From SZUA-254 sp031379665 (GTDB taxonomy: Bacteria > Bacteroidota > Ignavibacteria > UBA10030 > SZUA-254), in NCBI GenBank assembly GCA_031379665.1, contig JANNFI010000079.1, positions 1-27,179 of the forward strand: a stretch of 27,179 bases of DNA, given 5' to 3'. Under the pieces are notes generated by a model that was not told the DNA's origin, did not search any database, and worked only from the letters and a program-made list of their open reading frames with translations. The position numbers and the translations under genes were made by a program. Shown here in pieces: positions 7,446 to 14,465 of this stretch. The first letter of the stretch is position 1. The number at the start of each line of letters is the position of its first letter.

Positions 7446-8174
7446 ATGAAGCACAAAGAGGACCACGTGTCCGACAATGATCCGACTCCGGGGGATCGTG
7501 AGAACGTCGCCGAACGGAACGCCGGGTACCTCAGGGTCCTCGACCTTCACGATGAGAGCGGACAGATCCTGACGGCGATCCTGATCAACCTTCAGCGCCT
7601 CCGGGCGAGCGCTTCCGGGACCGGCGTGGGCGAGACGGTCATTGACACCCAGCATCTGGTCGAGACCCTTTTCTACTCGATCAGGAGTTTCATCCGCGAT
7701 GCGTCGGTCGCGATCCCTGTGGCGAAGCCGGCGGTGCCGGAACTCGGTCCGGCGCTCCGGCGGCTCTCGCAGGCGTTTTCGCGCAGGACCGGGATCGAGG
7801 TCGACCTGCGGTTCGATCCCGACGCCGAGCGGATCCCAGCGGTGCACAAGGCCGTCTTTTACCGCGCGGTCCAGGAGAGCCTCACGAACGTTTTCCGCCA
7901 CAGTGGGGCGAGGAGGGTGACGATCCGGTTCTCACGTTCAGGTTCATCGGTCGGGCTCGAGATCGAGGACGACGGCGGATCGCAGCAGGAGACCCGCCGT
8001 CCGCCCAACCGTCCGGCCAACCGTCCAGCGCATCGTCAATCACCCACCGGCGAGGGATCCGGGCTCACCGGGATCCGTGAACGCGTCCGGCTCGTGGGGG
8101 GAGAGTGCACGGTACGGATGATCGAAGCGAAAGGGATGACCGTCACAGTCGTTTTGCCGTACAACATTTCCTGA
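7446..8174 (+). CDS. Sensorless histidine kinase of the NarX/DegS (HisKA_3) type
   Basis: A 242-residue protein with a short HisKA_3 dimerisation segment whose phospho-acceptor is probably His35 in DLHDESGQ, followed by a HATPase_c domain: N-box ESLTNVFRHSGA (144-155), G1 EIEDDGG (172-178) and G2 GEGSGLTGIRERV (202-214). No transmembrane helix or PAS/GAF-type sensor is present, because only 34 residues precede the histidine. The signal must therefore come through a partner or the short N-terminus. The ATP lid between G1 and G2 is lengthened by an NRPA-type repeat (about residues 185-197). It pairs with the NarL-type regulator 43 bp downstream. Confidence 0.85.
   Translation: MKHKEDHVSDNDPTPGDRENVAERNAGYLRVLDLHDESGQILTAILINLQRLRASASGTGVGETVIDTQHLVETLFYSIRSFIRDASVAIPVAKPAVPELGPALRRLSQAFSRRTGIEVDLRFDPDAERIPAVHKAVFYRAVQESLTNVFRHSGARRVTIRFSRSGSSVGLEIEDDGGSQQETRRPPNRPANRPAHRQSPTGEGSGLTGIRERVRLVGGECTVRMIEAKGMTVTVVLPYNIS
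7998..8033. repeat. 12-bp imperfect tandem repeat inside the kinase gene
   Basis: Three imperfect 12-bp units (CGTCCGCCCAAC, CGTCCGGCCAAC and CGTCCAGCGCAT) encode an arginine/proline repeat in the kinase ATP lid. The 12-bp unit keeps the reading frame if copies are gained or lost. Confidence 0.75.
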
Positions 8175-8178
8175 TTCA

Positions 8179-8198
8179 CCCCGACACACCCCGACACA
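8179..8198. repeat. 10-bp tandem repeat, CCCCGACACA x2
   Basis: Two perfect head-to-tail copies lie between the kinase stop and the Shine-Dalgarno sequence of the response regulator. It is a simple short duplication with no visible function. Confidence 0.8.
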
Positions 8199-8217
8199 CA
8201 TAGAGGAGGAGCAACAG

Positions 8218-8853
8218 ATGATATCAATTATGCTGGCGGATGATCACACCATCGTTCGGAAGGGGTTCCGTCTCCTGCTGGAGCACGAACCGGACATCAG
8301 CGTCCTTGGAGAGGCGGCGACCGGGCGGGAGGCGGTCGAACTGGCGCTCAAGCTGAAGCCGTCGGTGGTGTTGATGGACATCATGATGCCGGAACTGAAC
8401 GGGTTCCAGGCGACGCAGCGGCTGAGGATGATGGACGACTCGATCAAGGTGCTCATCTTATCGATGTACTCCAGCCAGGACCACGTGCACCAGGTGATCC
8501 AGTCGGGCGCTTCAGGGTACCTCCTCAAGCACTGCGCGCCGAAGGAACTCGTGTCGGCGGTCAGGGAGGTCGCGAGAGGGAAGACGTACTTCACCCCCTC
8601 GGTGTCGAGGCAGGTGCTGGACTTCCGGCGGAACTACCGGGCGGAGAAGGGCTCGATCCTCACGACGAGGGAATTCGAGGTGCTCCAGATGGTGGCCGAG
8701 GGGAAGACGAACAAGGAGATGGGGGGAAGCCTCTTTATCAGTGTGAAAACCGTGGAGAAGCATCGCCAGCGGCTGATGGACAAGCTGGGGATCCACGACG
8801 TCGCGGGGTTGACGAGGTACGCCATCGCGAGGGGGATCATTGACATATACTAG
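8218..8853 (+). CDS. NarL/FixJ-family response regulator (receiver plus LuxR-type HTH)
   Basis: A 211-residue regulator. The receiver (1-120) has the acidic pocket Asp8-Asp9, phospho-acceptor Asp54 in VVLMDIMMP, and the SMYSSQDH switch region. The LuxR/GerE helix-turn-helix (about 143-205) has LTTREFEVLQMVAEGKTNKE and the recognition-helix segment ISVKTVEKHRQRLMDKLG. Phosphorylation should come from the kinase encoded just upstream. A very strong Shine-Dalgarno sequence (GAGGAGG at 8203-8209) is well placed before the ATG. Targets are unknown. The gene converges on suhB across a 24-bp gap that holds a palindrome. Confidence 0.95.
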   Translation: MISIMLADDHTIVRKGFRLLLEHEPDISVLGEAATGREAVELALKLKPSVVLMDIMMPELNGFQATQRLRMMDDSIKVLILSMYSSQDHVHQVIQSGASGYLLKHCAPKELVSAVREVARGKTYFTPSVSRQVLDFRRNYRAEKGSILTTREFEVLQMVAEGKTNKEMGGSLFISVKTVEKHRQRLMDKLGIHDVAGLTRYAIARGIIDIY

Positions 8854-8856
8854 ACC

Positions 8857-8884
8857 GGGCTCGACCGACCGGTCGGCTCAGCCC
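8857..8884. terminator. Convergent inverted repeat, possible bidirectional terminator
   Basis: GGGCT (8857-8861) pairs with AGCCC (8880-8884), and the centre CCGACCGGTCGG (8865-8876) is a perfect 12-bp palindrome. The element lies between two convergent genes (plus-strand regulator and minus-strand suhB) and reaches into the suhB 3' end. No T-tract follows on either side, so it is only a possible bidirectional terminator or mRNA 3' stabiliser. Confidence 0.45.
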
Positions 8885-9666
8885 ACCCGGATGCAGTCGA
8901 GGAGCCCGGCGTGTACGATGGAGTTCGAGGCCGCGATATCCTTCGCGTAGACGGAACAGGGCCCCCCCTGGAAATTGGTGACCACTCCTCCCGCCTCCGT
9001 CACGAGCAGGGCCCCGGCGGCGACGTCCCACGGTTGCAGACCCACCTCCCAGAATCCCTCGTACCTGCCGCAGGCAACGTAGGCCAGGTCGATGGCGGCC
9101 GACCCCATCCGCCGGACCGCCTGCGCCTTCATCAGGGCGCCGACGAACCGTTCGATCGCCTTGTCGGGGTTCTCGTTGATGTTGTAGGGGAAACCGGTCA
9201 CGAGCAGGCTCCGGCTCAGCTGCGCCACGGTCGACACCCTGATCGGCGATCCGTTCATCGTCGCCCCCTTCCCGGCCTCGGCGGTGAACAGCTCCCTGAA
9301 GTTAGGATCGTAGATGACTCCCGCGACGACCTTCCCTTCGTGCTCGATCCCGATGGAAACGCAGAACACGGGGAAGCCGTGCGTGTAGTTCGTCGTCCCG
9401 TCGAGCGGGTCGACGATCCAACGGTACCCCGAGCCGGCCGGTGCGCCGGTTCCCCCCTCTTCGGCCAGGATTTCGTCTTTCGGGAAATGACGGCGGATGG
9501 AGCCGAGGATCATCTCCTCGGAATGTTGGTCGATCTCGGTGACGACGTTTTTGCCGACGTCGTCCTTGTCGGTGATCGTTCGGACTTTGCCGAGGTTGGC
9601 GGCCAGGTAGGCGCCGGCCTCCTTCGCCGCGTCAATTGCGAGGGCGAGCCTTGAGTTGGAGTTCAT
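8878..9666 (-). CDS. suhB: Inositol-1-monophosphatase family protein
   Basis: A 262-residue member of the Mg2+-dependent Li+-sensitive phosphatase family, which hydrolyses inositol phosphates; in E. coli SuhB also binds the rRNA antitermination complex. The metal-site residues are present: EEGG at 69-72 (Glu70), and IVDPLDGTTNY at 84-94 with Asp86 and Asp89. The C-terminal LQPWDVAAGALLVTEAGG supplies the last metal Asp. The ATG at 9666 gives the normal family N-terminus and overlaps the hflX 3' end by 35 bp, so it is cotranscribed with hflX. Activity on inositol phosphate is inferred from the family; a related sugar phosphate is possible. Confidence 0.93.
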   Translation of the reverse strand: MNSNSRLALAIDAAKEAGAYLAANLGKVRTITDKDDVGKNVVTEIDQHSEEMILGSIRRHFPKDEILAEEGGTGAPAGSGYRWIVDPLDGTTNYTHGFPVFCVSIGIEHEGKVVAGVIYDPNFRELFTAEAGKGATMNGSPIRVSTVAQLSRSLLVTGFPYNINENPDKAIERFVGALMKAQAVRRMGSAAIDLAYVACGRYEGFWEVGLQPWDVAAGALLVTEAGGVVTNFQGGPCSVYAKDIAASNSIVHAGLLDCIRVG

Positions 9667-10960
9667 GCGAGTACGCCGATTTGGAAAGAATTTTATAGAG
9701 ATGCTCCTCGTTACGGCGAGGGACCTTGCACCTGATCTCGATGTTGTTCCCGTCGTATTTCGTTTCGAGGATTTCCGCGATCGCGTGGAGCCTGGAGATC
9801 AGGGCGCCCTCGCCCTGGTGAAAGGTGAGCGTCCGTTCGACGGCGTCGGTGTCGAGAAGCTCCATGATCTTCGACGTCAGCGCGGGAATGTTGATATTCC
9901 GTGCCGCGGAGATGGAAATCGCCGGCGGGAAGCGTTCTTCGAGCTCGTGGATCAGCGAACGGTCGTCGAGCCGGTCGATCTTGTTGAAGACGTGCAGCAC
10001 CGGCTTTTCCCCCGCGCCGAGCGCCTCAAGCGTCTCCGTCACCGTCGCGATGTGGTCGGCGGCGTGGGGATGACTGGCATCGATGACGTGCAGGAGGAGG
10101 TCGGCTTCGACCACCTCGGAGAGGGTGCTCCTGAACGACGCAACGAGATGCGCCGGGAGTTTCCGGATGAACCCGACAGTGTCCGAGAGGAGGAGACTTT
10201 TCCCCGGTGCCGGCGTCAACTTGCGGACCGTTGTGTCGAGCGTCGCGAAGAGCCTGTCCTCGACGAGCACGTCCGCACCGGTGAGGGCCTTGAAAAGGGT
10301 CGACTTACCGGCGTTGGTGTAACCCACCATCGCCACCCGCGTGAGCGCCTCGCGCCCCTTTCGCTGGACGTCGCGTTCCCTGGTGATCCCGGCCAGCTTG
10401 TCCTTGAGGTGACTGATCCGGGTCCTGATCGCGCGGCGATCCGTTTCGATCTGCGTTTCGCCGGGACCCTTCGTCCCGACGCCGCCGTACTGCTTGGAAA
10501 GGTGGGTCCATTGGCGGGTGAGCCGGGGGAGGAGGTACTGCAGCTGTGCGAGCTCCACCTGGGTCATCGACTCCTTCGACTTCGCACGGCGGGCGAAGAT
10601 GTCGAGGATCAGGCCGCTCCTGTCGAGGATTTTACAACTGATGAGCTTCTCGAGGTTCCGCACCTGCACCGGGGAGAGGTCGTCGTCGAAGATGACCAGC
10701 TTGATCTTCTCCTTCTTGACGATTTCCCCGATCTCGTCGGCCTTGCCGCTCCCGATGTAGGTGGCCGAGTTCACCCGGTCACGGTCCTGCGAGAATTTGT
10801 GCACGATGGTGACGCCGGCCGTGTCGGCCAGGAGCACGAGCTCGTCGAGGTTTTCCTCGAGCATCTCCTTCGACACGGTGCGGCTCGAGATGCCGATCAC
10901 CACGCCTTCCTCCAGCTCCGCGGTCGAATGGATCCTGGATATCGGCTGTTCAGTTTTCAA
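9632..10960 (-). CDS. hflX: GTPase HflX (ribosome rescue/splitting)
   Basis: HflX is a GTPase that binds the 50S subunit and splits stalled ribosomes under stress. The N-terminal subdomain leads into the HflX signature GGVGTKGPGETQIETDRR. The G domain follows, with G1 VGYTNAGKST, G3 DTVGFIRKLP and G4 NKID. I favour a TTG start at 10960 (442 residues) because GGGGAG lies at a suitable distance upstream and the frame overlaps the BatA-like stop by only 11 bp. An ATG at 11032 would add 24 low-complexity residues that translate the BatA coding region in another frame. It overlaps suhB by 35 bp downstream. Confidence 0.93.
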   Translation of the reverse strand: MKTEQPISRIHSTAELEEGVVIGISSRTVSKEMLEENLDELVLLADTAGVTIVHKFSQDRDRVNSATYIGSGKADEIGEIVKKEKIKLVIFDDDLSPVQVRNLEKLISCKILDRSGLILDIFARRAKSKESMTQVELAQLQYLLPRLTRQWTHLSKQYGGVGTKGPGETQIETDRRAIRTRISHLKDKLAGITRERDVQRKGREALTRVAMVGYTNAGKSTLFKALTGADVLVEDRLFATLDTTVRKLTPAPGKSLLLSDTVGFIRKLPAHLVASFRSTLSEVVEADLLLHVIDASHPHAADHIATVTETLEALGAGEKPVLHVFNKIDRLDDRSLIHELEERFPPAISISAARNINIPALTSKIMELLDTDAVERTLTFHQGEGALISRLHAIAEILETKYDGNNIEIRCKVPRRNEEHLYKILSKSAYSHELQLKARPRN

Positions 10961-13199
10961 GCGTTTTCTCCCCGCCGGCCCGCCTGTTGATGGCCATCTC
11001 GAGGAGGGCCAGCAGCAGGACGAGTCCGACACAATATTTCCAGAGCTCCATGCCGAAACGCGCTTCCGTGATCCTCCCCGGGAGTTGATCTCCCGCGGGG
11101 AGGCGCCTCACCTGCTCTTCGGTGAAACCGTGAACGGCCAGAAACGTGTCCACCTCCGCCGCAGCCGCCTTCGCGAGGTCGGCCTCCTCCGGCGCGAGGT
11201 TCGCCGGGAAGAGGGCGAGCGTCGCGTCCCCGGCCGTGATACGATAGTGGCCGGGGAGGGGGAGAAGCGGGTACTTGAAGAGGAGCCCCGCCCCGGAGGA
11301 TGATGGCGTAATGAATTCCTCCACGGCGTCGGGCAGGCGCAGCGCGTACTGCGCCCCCGGGGGGAGCGTAGCGCCCTGCCGCACCGCGATCGACGCCTCG
11401 GCGCCGACGCCGAACTGCTCGAGCCTGTCCGTCCCCGATGCGAGGTAGACGACCGTCCGATAGACGAGCGGCGCGAAGAGCCCCTTCATTGGGAAGTCAC
11501 CCCAGCCCAGGACCGGCGCGCACGAAAAGAGGGCAACGCGCCCCGATCCCACAGCCTGCTCCAGGAAGAAGCCGGCCCCATTGCTCAGAGTGATGATCGA
11601 CCGGCTCCGCGGCGTGGCCCTGAAATCGAACGAACGGTTGATCCGCGGGGAGAGGCGCCTCGGGTCGTCGGTCCTGCCGGTCTTCTCGAAGATGGTGGCG
11701 AAGAGGGGGTGGTCGAAATCGATCTCGCGGAAATAAAGGCCGCTCGCGCCATTGGGGCCGCCGCCGTCGGTGCTCCCGGTGGTGCCGGAGATGCCGCCGG
11801 TGGTGCCGCGGATTTCGGGGAGGCTCATCGGCCCGAGGAGCATCCGGTTGTAATTCGCGGGGTCGGAGTCGGTTCCGGGGAAGACGACCAGCCCTCCGCC
11901 GGCACCGACGAAATTCCTGATCCTGTCTCCGTCCGCGCGGTCGAACGAGGGGAGGCCGCAGAGTACGACGACGTCGAACTCGCGCAGGTTCGCGCGCGCC
12001 AGGCCCGCGGCGCCGACCTGCGATATCTCCATCGCCGATTGACCGTCGCCCGCGGAGCCCGCCCTAGAGCCCCCGGTAGAGATTCCGCCGCCCGCGCCAC
12101 CGGAGCTCCCCGCGCTCCCTGCACGAAGCGCCGGGACGAGGAACTTCGCGTCGTCCGGTTTCCCCGAGGCCACCAGCACACGGATCCTTCCCGGGACCGT
12201 AAAGGAAAAATATCGAATGTTGTCCGGCTCGAGCTCGTCGGTTTCGAGGCCGACGTGCCCGTCAACGGGTCCGCTCTTCCGGGGGACGAACGTCAGCGTG
12301 ATCGACTGGGCCGAGCCAGGTTCGACCGTCACGTTCGATTGCGCGACCCGGGTCCCGCCCGCGAAGAGGCTGACGACAGCGTCCTTCACGACGTTGTCGC
12401 CGAAGTTCCTGACCCTCGCGGAAATTTCCACCGGCCTGTCCTTCTCAAAGATCCTCGAGAGCACGGCGACCGAGTCGATCGCCGCGTTCGCGATCGGCCG
12501 CAATCCGATGTCGACCAGGAAGAGCCTGATCCTCGGGTCTGTCGCCGGGACGGTCCCGCCGGCCACCGGAGCCGCGCCCCCGGTGAGCGAACTCTTCTGG
12601 AAATCGCTGACGATGTATATTTCACGGTTGACGTCGTTCGATTGGTCCATCAGGCGCACGGCCGCCGCGACACCGTCGCCAAGCGGACGCCTGACATACG
12701 ACGGTCGGCCCCGGTCGATGACCTCGCCGAGGAGGCCGAAATCGTGCGTTGGCGGGTCGATGGTGAGTTTCGGCAGGTCGGAGAGCTTCAAGAGCGACGC
12801 GGCGTCGCCTTCCTTCAACAGGGACACGATGTCGCTCGACGCCTTCCTCCCCTGCGAGTACCGTTCGCCGGCCTCGTCGGCGGCCATCATACTATAAGAA
12901 TCGTCGAGCACGATCGCGACCGAGGAACTCGCCGCCGCGCCGAACCCCGCCGGGAGGCTCCCCCGGAGCGCCGGGCGCGCAAACGCCATCACGATGAACG
13001 CCACCATCAGCGTTCGAACGATCAGGAGCAGAATCTGCCGGAGTTTCAGTTTCCGGATCCTCGATTGCTGGAGCTCTTTCAGGAACTTCAGTGTGCTGAA
13101 ATCGATCGTGCGGAGTTTCCGGAGGTTCAACAGGTGCAGGATGACCGGGATTGCGGCGGCGGCGAGCCCGAAGAGGAGGAGGGGGTTTAAAAAGGTCAT
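10950..13199 (-). CDS. BatA-type membrane protein with vWA domain and glycine-rich inserts
   Basis: A 749-residue membrane protein. It begins with the double-transmembrane BatA N-domain (MTFLNPLLLFGLAAAAIPVI, second helix about 55-75). A von Willebrand A domain follows with the metal-site motif DDSYS (99-103), which fits DxSxS. Then come a CARDB-like beta domain and a segment (VVVLCGLPSFD...VVFPGTD) resembling a class I glutamine amidotransferase-like fold. One helix near the C-terminus (about 720-740) anchors the other end. Two Gly/Ser/Thr-rich linkers interrupt the periplasmic region. BatA-like proteins occur with MoxR ATPases in Bacteroidota, but no moxR is present here. Function is unknown. 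Confidence 0.88.
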   Translation of the reverse strand: MTFLNPLLLFGLAAAAIPVILHLLNLRKLRTIDFSTLKFLKELQQSRIRKLKLRQILLLIVRTLMVAFIVMAFARPALRGSLPAGFGAAASSSVAIVLDDSYSMMAADEAGERYSQGRKASSDIVSLLKEGDAASLLKLSDLPKLTIDPPTHDFGLLGEVIDRGRPSYVRRPLGDGVAAAVRLMDQSNDVNREIYIVSDFQKSSLTGGAAPVAGGTVPATDPRIRLFLVDIGLRPIANAAIDSVAVLSRIFEKDRPVEISARVRNFGDNVVKDAVVSLFAGGTRVAQSNVTVEPGSAQSITLTFVPRKSGPVDGHVGLETDELEPDNIRYFSFTVPGRIRVLVASGKPDDAKFLVPALRAGSAGSSGGAGGGISTGGSRAGSAGDGQSAMEISQVGAAGLARANLREFDVVVLCGLPSFDRADGDRIRNFVGAGGGLVVFPGTDSDPANYNRMLLGPMSLPEIRGTTGGISGTTGSTDGGGPNGASGLYFREIDFDHPLFATIFEKTGRTDDPRRLSPRINRSFDFRATPRSRSIITLSNGAGFFLEQAVGSGRVALFSCAPVLGWGDFPMKGLFAPLVYRTVVYLASGTDRLEQFGVGAEASIAVRQGATLPPGAQYALRLPDAVEEFITPSSSGAGLLFKYPLLPLPGHYRITAGDATLALFPANLAPEEADLAKAAAAEVDTFLAVHGFTEEQVRRLPAGDQLPGRITEARFGMELWKYCVGLVLLLALLEMAINRRAGGEKTLEN

Positions 13200-13245
13200 G
13201 CGGAGAAAATGGCTCTCAATGTACCTTCGGCTGCCTTTGGGGATT

Positions 13246-13261
13246 CATCCATGAATGGATG
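13246..13261. repeat. Inverted repeat CATCCAT-GA-ATGGATG
   Basis: Perfect 7-bp arms separated by 2 bp lie in the 109-bp gap between the KirBac stop and the BatA-like start, about 47 bp upstream of the latter. The gap is AT-rich compared with the genes. It could be an operator or a small mRNA hairpin. Confidence 0.5.
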
Positions 13262-13308
13262 TAAATACCGCAAATTAACGTTAAAAAGCAAAGCCGGCGC
13301 CGACCTTT

Positions 13309-14259
13309 TCAGGGGAGTTTGGCGGGCTCGAATGTGCTCAACTTGTCGAGGGCGATGGTTGCCTGGCCGCGGTCGTTCCTTCCCAGCACCGGCGTGAAAC
13401 GCGCCCCCCATACCACCTCCCGCGCAACGTATGAGGTCCTCGAGTGCACTTCCTGCGAGTGGGTTTCGTCGTATCCGCGCAGGAGGACGATGATCTCCAC
13501 GTCGGCCTTCTCGAGGTCGGCGGCAGTCATGCCGGCCAACGGGGACTTCTCCCCGATCGGGTGCACGATCGTCCAGCTGGTCGAGAGCAGGTTGACTCGT
13601 TCATATTCCAGCTCGAGGTTGTAGAACCGACGGACCGGTCCCTTCTCCGATGGTTCAACCCAGGAGAACATCACCGTGGCTGAAATGTTGATCATCTGGC
13701 TGTCGCGCCGGTTTGCCACCCGAATCATCAGCGCCTTCCCGTCCCGGTACGGGGAAACGAGCGCGTTCTCACTATAGGCGAGCATTGTCCGTGGACGGGA
13801 AAACCTGCCATAGAGCAGGCCAGTCGCCATCGCGAAGCTCAATACCCCGATGAACGCCTCGACCGACGCGACGATGCTTGCCCCTGTGCCGACGGGGTTG
13901 ATCCTCCCGTATCCCACCGTCGTGAGCGTCTGCGCGCTGAAGAAGAGTGTCTCGAGCGCCCGCATCCCCGGGGTCTGGAATTCGATCCCGGAAAGGCCCT
14001 CGATCCCGACGGCCAGGTAGATCGCCGCGAAGAAGACATTGATCGATACGAACCCCGCGAACATCACCAGGAGGAAGAGCGGCCACGACATCGTGATCAG
14101 CGCATGGAACAGGTCGAAGCGCTGCAGCCGTCCGAGCCCTTCCTTCCGGACGTTGAATGTCCCGTTTTTCTCGAGGAGGCGGTCGCCCTCGTAATCGACG
14201 TTCGAGCTGAACCCGCTATCGACGATTTCCTTGAATTGCTTGAGGAATTTTACGGCCAT
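13309..14259 (-). CDS. KirBac-type inward rectifier potassium channel
   Basis: A 316-residue bacterial Kir channel that conducts K+ across the inner membrane. Residues 1-50 include the amphipathic slide-helix region. TM1 spans about 55-85, the pore helix and selectivity filter lie at 100-118 with TTVGYG, and TM2 spans about 128-152. The cytoplasmic Ig-like C-domain begins near residue 158 with RPRTMLAYSENALVSPYRDG and includes the conserved LMIRVANRR, HPI and YDETHSQ segments. Length and layout match KirBac proteins. The ATG at 14259 is only 5 nt from a TATCTT element (14265-14270 on the minus strand), hinting at a leaderless mRNA. It heads the series of BatA-like, hflX and suhB genes. Confidence 0.94.
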   Translation of the reverse strand: MAVKFLKQFKEIVDSGFSSNVDYEGDRLLEKNGTFNVRKEGLGRLQRFDLFHALITMSWPLFLLVMFAGFVSINVFFAAIYLAVGIEGLSGIEFQTPGMRALETLFFSAQTLTTVGYGRINPVGTGASIVASVEAFIGVLSFAMATGLLYGRFSRPRTMLAYSENALVSPYRDGKALMIRVANRRDSQMINISATVMFSWVEPSEKGPVRRFYNLELEYERVNLLSTSWTIVHPIGEKSPLAGMTAADLEKADVEIIVLLRGYDETHSQEVHSRTSYVAREVVWGARFTPVLGRNDRGQATIALDKLSTFEPAKLP

Positions 14260-14264
14260 ATGGG

Positions 14265-14293
14265 AAGATAAGGATTTTGGAGAAGATTGGGAA
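14265..14293 (-). promoter_or_regulatory. Weak candidate promoter for the KirBac gene
   Basis: On the minus strand TTCCCA (14293-14288), a 17-nt spacer and TATCTT (14270-14265) lie directly before the ATG at 14259. The -35 match is poor. If real, transcription would start at or next to the initiation codon. Confidence 0.3.
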
Positions 14294-14307
14294 GTTCGGG
14301 GAACCTC

Positions 14308-14336
14308 TTGATTATCCCGTTGATAATCCCTAACAT
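14308..14336 (+). promoter_or_regulatory. Candidate promoter/operator for the secreted HAF-repeat protein
   Basis: TTGATT (14308-14313), a 17-nt spacer and TAACAT (14331-14336) form a possible promoter with a leader of about 120 nt. A perfect 7-bp inverted repeat, GATTATC-N5-GATAATC (14310-14328), sits between the two hexamers, where a repressor could act. Confidence 0.4.
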
Positions 14337-14465
14337 GCTCATATCAAAGGGTCCGAATTCCATGTCAGCATTGCGCTTCGTTCTTCAATCATGCCCATTC
14401 CAGCGCGGTGGGATCCCTCCCGTCGACAGGCCCGGCGTCATTCAGCCACCATCCTGAGCAAAATC

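Noticed and set aside
9656..10990. Plus-strand open frame of 444 codons opposite hflX
   Set aside because: The antisense strand carries all HflX motifs; this frame has no recognisable domain and biased composition.
11709..13190. Plus-strand open frame of 493 codons opposite the BatA-like gene
   Set aside because: Its translation is Arg/Asp/Glu-rich with no domain, and it is the exact antisense shadow of a gene with clear membrane and vWA motifs. Long antisense frames are expected in high-GC DNA.
14391..14465. Upstream in-frame start of the HAF-repeat protein
   Set aside because: It would put 25 polar residues before the signal peptide and prevent normal export. The ATG at 14466 gives a standard signal sequence.
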